Shown here: one piece after another, positions 22,164 through 30,617 of the stretch
Layout of the letters: every line of letters begins with the position of its first letter
How positions within the stretch are numbered: the stretch's first letter is position 1
DNA from: Pythium myriotylum
Taxonomy: Eukaryota; Oomycota; Peronosporomycetes; Pythiales; Pythiaceae
Direction of reading: 5' to 3'
Assembly (NCBI GenBank): GCA_023091665.1
Contig: JALJCQ010000006.1
Location: 930,001-994,000 of the forward strand
Length of the DNA: 64,000 bases
Notes under the pieces: model-generated
Seen by the model: only the letters and a program-made list of their open reading frames with translations
Told to the model about the DNA's origin: nothing
Database searches by the model: none
Made by a program: the position numbers and the translations under genes

Positions 22164-22605
22164 CCGCCGTCAAGTCGTGAATAGCAGGTATCGTGCACTA
22201 TTCATGGTTGTCGAAGGCTGTGTTGTTTGTGTTGTTTGCGTGCGCAAGAAATGCGTTCTCTTTGAACACTGATCTCTCCTGTCTGCAAACCAAAAGTGTT
22301 GCTGATCGTGTCAACTCATTGGTGCGCGATAACACAGTACAGTACTCGCACGACATTCAGACGGGACACGGCATTAACTAACTTCATTACACTACCTGGA
22401 CGTACGGTCCAGGAGGGGTTTACTGTTCACAACAGTCCGCGTTCCGAGTGTAATCGATGACGGAAATGCGCATGGCACAGGATGACATTGACGAGTTCTT
22501 AAATACAACATCGCGGCTGACGTGCGATTATTACAAAAATGGGGAGTGACGCTTAGTATTAGTGCTAACGCGACGCACGTGGACTCTCGCTCGGGCGGAC
22601 ACAAT
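22164..22605. other. Convergent intergenic region between LPMO genes
   Basis: No gene. A 7-bp-arm hairpin (CCTGGAC/GTCCAGG) lies at about 22395-22413. Transcripts of both flanking genes end here. Confidence 0.5.
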
Positions 22606-23610
22606 CTAGTACTGGACCGGCGACACCTTTCCGGGCATGTTCTCACCACCACGCTTGTCGAGGTCACTGAAACCAATGTTGGACGTGGAGATGTCGGCGT
22701 CGTTACCGGTCTCGGCTGGCTCCGGAAGGTCGTCGTCGCAGTCTGGCTCCGGGAGATCGGTGTCGCAGTCAGGCTCCGGCAGGTCCTGGTCGCAGTCCTC
22801 ACCCTCGCCACCGGTCTCTCCCGGTTCCGGCAGGTTCTCGTCACAGTCATCATCACCCGGTTCTGGGAGGTTCTCGTCGCAGTCATCATCCGAGCCACCC
22901 GTGGCAGGAGCCGGGGCAGGCGCAGCCGGCGAAGGAGCCGACGGCGTCGATGGCGTGGACGGCTTCACAGTCGGCGTGGAGCCGCTGCTCGGAGTCGGCG
23001 ACGCGGCCGATCCGCCGCTCGAGCCACCGCTCGCTCCGCCGCTGGACGCGCCCGAGAGAGCGGCACAGCCGATGTAAATCTGCCACTCAGGCGAGTGGAG
23101 CGCGAGCCAGTAGGTGGTGAGCTTCTTGGCGCCCGTACACTTGGACTTGTCGTACGCGAGCTTGGCCGGGGCCTGCGGGAAGTTCTTGGCGCAGTTGTCG
23201 TCGTGGAAGGCCATCTTGTCATCGCACCAGACCTCGCACGGGCCCTGGTGGGACGCGGTGAAGCCCTCACTCGCGCCGTGGGTCCATTCGACTTGCGCTG
23301 GGAGCGGCTGCGGGTCGCCGAGCACACTGTTACCGCACTCGCCGACGCCACCCTTCTTGGTGATGAGGTCCTTGAGCGACTTGTATTCGCTCGTCTTGAT
23401 CCAGGCCGTGTAGGCCTTGGTGTTGGACTCTGGGTCGGTCGTAAAGGACATGCCCGACGGGGCCTTAAACTGCGAGCTGTTAATGGTACCGGCGGGCGCC
23501 GTGATGTCGCCGCCCTTGAACTGGGTCTTGGGGAGACCCATGTAGCCGTGGCCGGCCACGAGCGGCGCCGAGAGCGCGGCGGCCGTGAGAAGGAACTTGG
23601 TTTGCACCAT
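22606..23610 (-). CDS. AA17-like lytic polysaccharide monooxygenase with CxxDLPEP tail
   Basis: A 334-residue close paralogue of 18529-19473. The signal peptide covers residues 1-20 and the mature protein starts His21 (HGYMGLPKTQ). Likely copper ligands are His21 and H121 (SHQGPCEVWCDD), with H172, Q177 and axial Tyr179 in LHSPEWQIYIGC. A Ser/Thr/Pro linker leads to five C-x-x-D/N-L-P-E-P units. The end, IGFSDLDKRGGENMPGKVSP, is nearly the same as in the paralogue and the acidic protein at 16428. Codon use is more GC-rich than in the paralogue, so this copy may be the more strongly expressed one. Pectin as substrate is inferred from the family. Confidence 0.92.
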   Translation of the reverse strand: MVQTKFLLTAAALSAPLVAGHGYMGLPKTQFKGGDITAPAGTINSSQFKAPSGMSFTTDPESNTKAYTAWIKTSEYKSLKDLITKKGGVGECGNSVLGDPQPLPAQVEWTHGASEGFTASHQGPCEVWCDDKMAFHDDNCAKNFPQAPAKLAYDKSKCTGAKKLTTYWLALHSPEWQIYIGCAALSGASSGGASGGSSGGSAASPTPSSGSTPTVKPSTPSTPSAPSPAAPAPAPATGGSDDDCDENLPEPGDDDCDENLPEPGETGGEGEDCDQDLPEPDCDTDLPEPDCDDDLPEPAETGNDADISTSNIGFSDLDKRGGENMPGKVSPVQY

Positions 23611-24249
23611 GGCGCTGTGTTTTCTTTTGGTCGGAACGGAGAAGAAAGCCGAATGGAGTTGAAAGCGATGACCGCAAACGTGGGTGGCGACTGCCCCCAG
23701 TAGTAACTCGACCTCGCTATTATCTACATGCGGACAGCGCGCCTCTCAGATGGACCAGCGGATTGTACACAGCGATCGGAGACCATAAAACAGGTGGCGC
23801 AAAGGTCCATTTATCAAACGGGCGAAGTGGTCACTCGGGAGCAGCGTGCTGACCGCCAGCTGTTGCACCAGTGTACTCCAAGAGTCCGGGAAACCAACTG
23901 GGCACTTGATTTCCGTAGAGACACGGACGGCGAGTCATGACCAACTGGCTCCACCGAACTCAGTCAACCGTGCGGGCAGACGATGGGTCTCCGGTCTGGC
24001 GGTCTTGGGGTCCAATCGAAGGGGTAAACAGAGCCCGTGGCCCTGCGACCGCCAGACCGCAAGCTTCGCGCTCGTTGAACACCTGGGATCGCGGAGTTCG
24101 ATGGGGAAGTACGCACGTGGGGGCGTCAAAGAGACTCACGACCAAAGGCTTTAGTCTACGGTCAGTCCGTCTTAGGAGACTCCCTATTCAGTCAGTGAAT
24201 GGGGAGGTATTGGAAAAGGAGCTGCCTCGAGTCGCAGAGAATGTCGAGT

Positions 24250-24292
<43 letters not shown>

Positions 24293-25035
24293 GGCGCGGT
24301 CTCATCCGGATTCCAGATCAGTGCTCGGTGGTGGGCCACGTCCGGCTGGACGTTCCCCGACGGTCTCACCTTTGCGGAGACCCCTCTCCCTCGCCCCAGA
24401 AGCCAGCGCCCCCATATGGTTTCCAGGCAGCGCTGCTCTCGAAAGAAAACATCCTGTTCACGGCACCAGATGGTATCTCAGGAAAAGAGCGTTTTCTGAG
24501 ATCCATTTCGAGAAAGAGGTGAATAGCGGTAGAATGGTCCCCAAAATGAGGTTAGTTTTGTTCAGAAAGACTTTGTGAGTTGGACTCCCAATGCTTGGAG
24601 ATACGACCTGCTATCGCGCTTGCCGCACGGCATATCCTCTCTGGGCGCCTGTCAGCTGCCTGACGCCGCTAACGCACTGTTGTGACACCTTCCTTGCTGC
24701 AGCAGAGGAATCCCCCAGGACGATCTCCGTTGACAGTGCATCCATGTCCTCGCCCCCTCGTCATCCCCTGTCCCACCTTGTTTTGGTAATCCGAGGATGA
24801 CAACTTGCTGTCTCGCGTTTGCCCTGAAATGTCCTTTTTTGCCAAGACCGCTCAGTTTCACTCTTGTTTTGACACGTCCAGTTCGACAGCAAGCAGTCGT
24901 CGTCGCCGGCTCGTTGGAAATGGCTGACTAAGGAGGCGGGTGGCAGAGAGCCGTGAGCGAGGCCGACGCTTGCACCCGCTTAGGTGAGGCCGCCCCACAA
25001 TCGATTCCGCGCACTCCCCCTCCTCCCTGTCTACC
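23611..25035. other. Divergent spacer between LPMO genes, with GA microsatellite
   Basis: No gene seen. Contains an 11-bp-arm hairpin (24180-24190 with 24196-24206, one mismatch) and an (AG)18 repeat. An initiator-like stretch GCTCAGTTTCACTC near 24850 may serve the 25036 gene. Confidence 0.5.
24255..24290. repeat. (AG)18 microsatellite
   Basis: Thirty-six bases of uninterrupted AG dinucleotide. Confidence 0.95.
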
Positions 25036-25866
25036 ATGTTCTCGGCGTGCAAGATCTCGGCGGCGCTCGTGCTCGTCGCGGCGCTCGCGTCGTCGGTCCA
25101 CGGCCACGGCCAGATGACCAAGCCCACGCCCTTCCAGATCACCGACAAGTACCGCGCCGACTGCTACGTCGGCCTCAAGGGCGCCGGCGAGCAGGAGCTC
25201 CAGTACGCGCCCGTGGAGAACCTGCTCGAGCGCAAGCAGAACCAGCCCTTCGGTGCGGGGTTCGATGTCGAGAACGGCTGCCGTGGCATCGTCGCCGACG
25301 ACAAGACCGAGGTGACCGAGCTCACGGCCGGCCAGGAGTTCACGGTCGAGTACGTCATCCAGGCGCCGCACCCGGGCTACCTCGAGCTCGCGGTCGTCAA
25401 GCCCAAGACCGACTCGACTGGCAAGGTCATGTACGAGCGTGCCGCCGTGATCAAGAAGATCGAGAACTTCGCGACGAACAACAACGACAAGTCCACGACC
25501 GCCACCATCCCGACGACCGTCACGGGCTGCGAGAAGAAGGGCGACTGTGCGCTCCAGTTCTACTGGCACTCGGATATCGCCAAGCAGACCTACCCCACGT
25601 GTGCGAGCATCATCGTCAAGGGCAGCGGCGCCGGCGGAGGCAGCGCATCCACGCCCGCTACGGCCCCTCGCCCGGCGCCAGCCCCAGCTACTCCGGCATC
25701 GACACCCGCGGGCAGCACGGGATCAGATGACAATGACGCTCCGGCGCCGGCGCCGGCCCCTGCCCCAGCTCCGGCTCCGGCGCCTGCTCCAGCCCCTGCC
25801 CCGGCCCCTGCTCCCGCACCCACAAAGAAGACGTGCGTGCCCAAGCGCTTCCGTGTGCGAGCCTAA
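25036..25866 (+). CDS. Secreted HGQM-type LPMO-like protein with Pro-Ala linker
   Basis: A 276-residue paralogue of 21354-22163. The signal peptide runs to residue 23 (ASSVHG), and the mature protein begins His24 (HGQMTKPTPF). Likely brace partner: H112 in QAPHPGYLELAVVK. The end of the catalytic domain carries YWHSDIAKQTYPTCASI. A (PA)n linker of about 40 residues leads to PTKKTCVPKRFRVRA, closely similar to the basic Cys end of the paralogue, so the tail is conserved while the linker is not. Very GC-rich codon use. Predicted oxidative polysaccharide cleavage outside the cell; substrate unknown. Confidence 0.85.
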   Translation: MFSACKISAALVLVAALASSVHGHGQMTKPTPFQITDKYRADCYVGLKGAGEQELQYAPVENLLERKQNQPFGAGFDVENGCRGIVADDKTEVTELTAGQEFTVEYVIQAPHPGYLELAVVKPKTDSTGKVMYERAAVIKKIENFATNNNDKSTTATIPTTVTGCEKKGDCALQFYWHSDIAKQTYPTCASIIVKGSGAGGGSASTPATAPRPAPAPATPASTPAGSTGSDDNDAPAPAPAPAPAPAPAPAPAPAPAPAPAPTKKTCVPKRFRVRA

Positions 25867-26544
25867 GCACCGAGTCCAATTTTGTAGTTGCGTCTGGTTA
25901 TTCTGTCAAATGTTAGAAGACATCAAACCCAACGAGTCAGTGCACGTACTGGTTTCTTCCTCATAATTCTGAAGAATGGGTGACTGACTCTTGGCGTGGC
26001 TGGGCCTTCGCGTGGATGCGGTGCTGTAGTAGGCCCAAGTGCTTCCGTGGACTAATTAGATGTCCCCTCGGCAGCCAGATTTCGTAGTGAGGGACCCTAC
26101 GAATGTGCTGCTGTCTTCAAAATGTGAAAGGCTAGACTGAATGTCATCCACCACATGGACTTGTGGACAACTCTGCAGGTGTCACTACCTCAAGGTCTCA
26201 CTTACACTTCTTGAAGCCACATTGACCACCGTAAAGACTGATAAATCCAGGTGTAACACTCGCCAGCTACGGAGTATCCAGAAACGTAAAGGTGAATCCA
26301 GTCAACGGATCTCTTCGTCTAGGGGGACAATGTAAGACAAGGTGGCCAGACTGGTCGTTGACGCAAGAACGAGACCGATTTCCATGTGACGGCAACGAAA
26401 GTGAGTTGGTCGCTTGCCTGTCGCGCCCTGGTCTCTGCTGGGCTCCGGCTCGCTCTCGATGGGTGTCGTCCCCACTGGTTAAGCCGTTAGTCTGCCGCTC
26501 ATTCTCCATTTTCTTCGGCGACGATCAGCTCACGTTAGCACGCG
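25867..26544. other. Intergenic region upstream of GGN-tailed LPMO
   Basis: No gene seen. Ends with a perfect oomycete core promoter at 26497-26512. Confidence 0.5.
26497..26512 (+). promoter_or_regulatory. Oomycete core promoter (initiator + flanking promoter region)
   Basis: GCTCATTCTCCATTTT matches all 16 positions of the oomycete consensus GCTCATTYYNCAWTTT, 33 bp before the ATG at 26545. Strong support for both the start site and the taxonomic group. Confidence 0.85.
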
Positions 26545-27828
26545 ATGGTCTCCGTTCGTCTCGTCGCCGCTTCCCTGGCATTGGTCGCCGTCACTTCTGT
26601 CGACGCCCATAGCAAGCTCATCAAGCCCGCCCCACACTACAAGAACCCGGGTGGAGCTAACAGCCCGTCAGGTTTGATCTCGGGTAACTCTGTTCTTAAG
26701 CCACCAGCCGGCAAGTCATTCTCAACCGATCCGGACTCCAATGCCAACGCTTTCGTTGAGGCGCTCAAGAGCAGCAGCTACTCATCGCTCAAGGACTTGA
26801 TCCTCAAGAACCAGAAGCTCAGCAGTGGTGCCTCGGCTGAGTGCGGCTTTGCTGATCTCGCCGGGGCGACCCCACAGCCACTCCCCGATATGGTCGAGTG
26901 GGACGAATTCACGTCGTCGCACACAGGTCCGTGTGAGGTGTGGTGTGACAACCAGCGCGTCTTCCAGGACGACTTTTGCTCCAAGAACTTCAAGGGAAAT
27001 CCCGCCAAACTGCCGTACGACAAGGCCAAGTGCGCTGGTGCGAAGGTGCTCACGTCATACTGGATCGCTCTGCATACAGCTGAGTGGCAGGTGTACGTAG
27101 GCTGCGCGCCGCTGAGCGGTGGCGGCGGTGGCGGTGGTGGCGGCAACTCGGGTGGCAACTCGGGTGGCAACTCGGGTGGCAACAACGGCAACTCGGGCGG
27201 CAACTCGGGTGGCAACTCGGGTGGCAACTCGGGTGGCAACTCGGGTGGCACCAACGGCAACTCGGGCGGCAACTCGGGTGGCAACAATGGCGGCAACTCG
27301 GGTGGTGACACAACTGACGGCGGAAGCCACCACAGTGGAGGAAACACTGGCGGGAACAGCGGAGGCAACATGAGCGGCAACACCGGTGGCAACTCGGGCG
27401 GAAACAACGGAGGCAACAACAGTGGTAACAACGGAGGAAACATGAGCGGCAACAACGGAGGCAACAACGGAGGAAACATGAGCGGCAACAACGGAGGCAA
27501 CAACGGAGGCAACAACGGAGGAAACAACGGAGGAAACAACGGAGGCAACAACGGAGGAAACAATGGAGGCAACAACGGAGGCAACAAGGGTGGCAGCAAT
27601 GGAGGTAACAACGGTGGTAACCCTTGGGGCAACTGGGGCGGCAACAACGGTGCCAACAACGGTGCCAACAATGGCGGCAACGCTTGGGGCAACTGGGGCG
27701 GCAACAACAACAACAACAACAACAACGGAGGCAACAGGGGCAACAACAACGGCAACAAGAATGGTGGCAACAACGCCGGTTGGGGCAACTGGGGTGGAAA
27801 CAGCGGAACAGTCCGCACGGGCTGGTAG
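26545..27828 (+). CDS. AA17-like LPMO with long Gly/Asn repeat tail
   Basis: A 427-residue protein. The signal peptide ends at residue 21 (VTSVDA), giving mature His22 (HSKLIKPAPHY). Likely second brace His is H126 (SSHTGPCEVWCDN); H177, Q182 and axial Tyr184 lie in IALHTAEWQVYVGC. The catalytic domain is about 180 residues and aligns with the two CxxDLPEP-tailed LPMOs, although the N-terminus is HSKL instead of HGYM. After residue 190 the protein is about 235 residues of GGN, SGG and NGG repeats with three WGNWGG blocks, ending GTVRTGW. It has no DLPEP units. The tail may attach the enzyme to wall glycans or aid spreading; that is inference. Confidence 0.88.
   Translation: MVSVRLVAASLALVAVTSVDAHSKLIKPAPHYKNPGGANSPSGLISGNSVLKPPAGKSFSTDPDSNANAFVEALKSSSYSSLKDLILKNQKLSSGASAECGFADLAGATPQPLPDMVEWDEFTSSHTGPCEVWCDNQRVFQDDFCSKNFKGNPAKLPYDKAKCAGAKVLTSYWIALHTAEWQVYVGCAPLSGGGGGGGGGNSGGNSGGNSGGNNGNSGGNSGGNSGGNSGGNSGGTNGNSGGNSGGNNGGNSGGDTTDGGSHHSGGNTGGNSGGNMSGNTGGNSGGNNGGNNSGNNGGNMSGNNGGNNGGNMSGNNGGNNGGNNGGNNGGNNGGNNGGNNGGNNGGNKGGSNGGNNGGNPWGNWGGNNGANNGANNGGNAWGNWGGNNNNNNNNGGNRGNNNGNKNGGNNAGWGNWGGNSGTVRTGW
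27110..27800. repeat. GGN/SGG coding repeat array
   Basis: Short GC-rich tandem repeats (units such as GGCAACTCGGGT and GGAGGCAACAAC) that encode the tail of the LPMO at 26545-27828. Other frames stay open here only because of the repeat. Confidence 0.9.
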
Positions 27829-28280
27829 ATGTCTCTGCGTATTGGTGTACTTGGATGGGTGTAGACGTGGAAGATGTATGACGATCAGAAAATACACGAG
27901 TGTGATCGCGTTCGAACGTCTTTACTCGTCGATCCTGAAGGCGAGAGCCAGCATCGCCTCGCTTCTCTGTACAAATTACCGCATCCATCTTCATCTCATC
28001 TCAGCCATGCCCTCCCGAGGAGATCCCATGCGGTGCTGATCCTTTTCCCCCTTCAAAACGGATTGCCCACTGCATTCCATCCTAACTCCGTACACATATC
28101 CAGTTTTCCCCATGCCTCCACGATTTACCCACTGTTTTAGCATCAACAACCATCACTCTTCCTGCCCAAATGTTCTTCGATGACCATCACTCTCTACCCA
28201 GTTGTTCTCCCCTATCCTTCCACAGTCGAAAGAACGACGAAGGGACCCTCTCGCCGTGACGTCGCACTTGCCGCCTCGCC
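27829..28280. other. Intergenic region upstream of RBR gene
   Basis: No gene seen; pyrimidine-rich promoter-like sequence. Confidence 0.5.
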
Positions 28281-29753
28281 ATGGGGACACAGCCCGAGAC
28301 CGAAGAGCCCGTGGAGCAGCCCGTGGCGCCGCGCGAGCAGGACGTCGAGGTCGACGCCGAGCTCGACCTCGCGCTGCGCGTGGCGCCCGCCGCGCCCTTC
28401 GACGACGTCGACGCCACGCCGCTCGCCATGTGCCAGATCTGCATGGAGTTTTTCGGCTCGAAAGAGGTCGTGCGCGGCGTCTGCGGCGAGAGCTGCCTCG
28501 CCGAGGTCTGTCCCGGATGCCTCGTGCAGCACCTCACGGCCTCGGTCTACTCGTACTACCCGGGCGTGCTCCCGAAGGTCAAGTGCCCCGCGTGCCTCGT
28601 ATCGCTCAACAAGATCCAGTGGAAAAAATACGTCGTGCCAGAGCCGGCGGAGCCCGAGCGGCCCGTGGATGCACCGCCCGAGGAGGAGGAGGAGATCGAG
28701 TACAATGTCGCTCCGCCGCCGGAGGAAGAGCCCGAACAGAACGAGGAAGGAGAAGACGAGCACATTGACGATGACTCGACGGATGGTGAAGGTGCCGAAC
28801 AATATGACGACGAGGACGACGGCGCGTGGGCGATGGACCATTCGCATGTGCTTGAGAAGTACGAGGTGCTCTGCCGACAGAGCTGCGGCTTCCAGTCGCC
28901 GTGCTGCCACAATCCAGAGTACTCCATGCTCGCACGTGTGCACGAAGACGATATCGAAGAACGTGTGATCGTCAAGTTGCCCAGCTCCCAGGCCGAGCAG
29001 TTGCCGAAGCTCAGCCAACTTTTCAAAGACTATTGCTTTCACCGTATTGAAGTGCCAGAGATTTACGATTTTATCATAGACGCCTTTGGTGCCAACAGCG
29101 AAGAAGTTCTCGAGATCGTATTGTCCAACATTGTGGACGACGAGCGACGGGCAAACTTGCTGTTGCTGCACCTATTCCACAACCCAGACACCTATACGAC
29201 TTGCTGCGACTACACTGTCTGCTTCAAGTGCAAGACCGCCGATCATCACGACGGCAACTGCGGGGATTTCGAGGTCGATGAGAGCGTGCTAGACTGTCCT
29301 GGTTGCCGCGTGACGCTAGTTAAGGTCGATGGGTGTGACAGCGTGACATGCCTCTGCGGATACCAGATTGAGTGGCCGCGCGAGATGGAAAAACAACGCC
29401 TCCAGCGTAAGCATCTCGCTCCAGGTGACAACAAGGAGTACGCTGTATGGCGCGTATGGAGCCATAACCTGGATGCGTGCCTTAACCAAATCGATGAACT
29501 CGAGGTCACGCTACGGCAGATACGGCTAAAGCGCATGATTCGCGAAAACCGCGTAGTGCTTCTGAAGCTGCTGCAGTGTGCTGTGCGTCGTGCCCGTCTC
29601 AATATCTTGATTCGTGACTACCGCGATCGTCTACGTCCGCTGGTACGGGCTCATGTCGAGCGCCGAAAGGCGAGCGCTGAGCGTTTTGTCGAAGTCCGGG
29701 GTTCATTGACGCCGTACAAGACCACCAGTCAACGAATTGCTCCCGCGGCTTAA
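28281..29753 (+). CDS. RBR (RING-between-RING)-type E3 ubiquitin ligase-like protein
   Basis: A 490-residue protein, single exon. RING1-like Cys motifs start at C51 (MCQICMEFF) and continue CLAEVCPGCLVQH and KCPACLVSL. A Glu-rich acidic stretch occupies about residues 130-190. An IBR-like Cys/His cluster (CCDYTVCFKCKTADHHDGNC) ends about residue 330; core quoted as CCDYTVCFKCKTADHH. RING2 reads CPGCRVTLVKVDGCDSVTC followed by LCGYQIEW. The Cys of VDGC (about residue 352) sits where the catalytic Cys of RBR ligases forms a thioester with ubiquitin. A basic helical C-terminus follows. The middle domain is unusually long and diverged. Substrate unknown. Confidence 0.82.
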   Translation: MGTQPETEEPVEQPVAPREQDVEVDAELDLALRVAPAAPFDDVDATPLAMCQICMEFFGSKEVVRGVCGESCLAEVCPGCLVQHLTASVYSYYPGVLPKVKCPACLVSLNKIQWKKYVVPEPAEPERPVDAPPEEEEEIEYNVAPPPEEEPEQNEEGEDEHIDDDSTDGEGAEQYDDEDDGAWAMDHSHVLEKYEVLCRQSCGFQSPCCHNPEYSMLARVHEDDIEERVIVKLPSSQAEQLPKLSQLFKDYCFHRIEVPEIYDFIIDAFGANSEEVLEIVLSNIVDDERRANLLLLHLFHNPDTYTTCCDYTVCFKCKTADHHDGNCGDFEVDESVLDCPGCRVTLVKVDGCDSVTCLCGYQIEWPREMEKQRLQRKHLAPGDNKEYAVWRVWSHNLDACLNQIDELEVTLRQIRLKRMIRENRVVLLKLLQCAVRRARLNILIRDYRDRLRPLVRAHVERRKASAERFVEVRGSLTPYKTTSQRIAPAA

Positions 29754-30617
29754 ACGGGCGATCACTGCGACACTGTTTGCCCGTGATTTTGAAGTCGTCA
29801 ACCCTTTTCTCCACACCGTTCCCTGCATGTTATCCTGCATGTGACTTCCCCCACAACTGTGGGGCACCCCACACGAACGACCCGATACAGAAAGACTAGA
29901 ACCCACCAACACCCCCATATTTAAAGCCCAATAAACATCAGCAACTTGCCCTCTCGACGCTTCGAGCTCAAGCAAAATGAGATCTCTCCTGAAGAACCAT
30001 GAGTTACGAACCCCTTGCAAATTGTATTGGATACAGTTCTTACCATGATCGATCTGATACGGCTGAGGATTGGCTGGGGACTCTCTGATCCAGCAGCTCT
30101 TCATGTCCACTCGTTCAACCGCTGCAAAATGGGCCATGGAAAACTTAGGCATTTGCCTTTTCGATCGTAAGTGCAGAAGCGATTCAAAGTCTGTCGATGA
30201 GAACAGTAGTGTTGGAAAATGACGATCACATATCCGCTTCCTGACGCTTCAAAAGCTGGAGGAGCAAAGTTTCTACATGAGATTTCCGATTCCAACAACC
30301 TCAACCAAACCTCTGTTGGTCGAGCGTGTAGAACTGTGGCACGAGATTGGATGGAACTGTTGTATGCAATGTGTCCGACGCAGCAACTCCTACGCATCTC
30401 GAGAAAGCTGTTACCAAAGGCACAAGTTTGAACGCGTCGGGATGCAACGAAAGCAATGGTATTATAATAATGTGCAAAACTATCCACTAAAGAGAATGGC
30501 GTACGGTGTTGTCGCGAACGAAGCACACGCAGGGGTGGAGAGGGCGAGAAATCTACATGCCATGACGCCGAGCTGAGGATTGCAAGACTACATGATCATT
30601 TGGTGGGGATGGATCGC
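29754..30617. other. Convergent intergenic region RBR to TPR-HSP70
   Basis: No gene seen. A small GC hairpin (CCCCACA/TGTGGGG) at about 29850-29866 could affect transcript ends. Confidence 0.5.

Noticed and set aside
22522..23703. 393-codon plus-strand frame opposite the LPMO gene
   Set aside because: The minus strand has a signal peptide, His brace and conserved tail; the plus frame is an Arg/Val-rich shadow.
26778..28039. Several long frames through the GGN repeat on both strands
   Set aside because: Repetitive DNA without stops; only the LPMO frame has a signal peptide and a folded domain.
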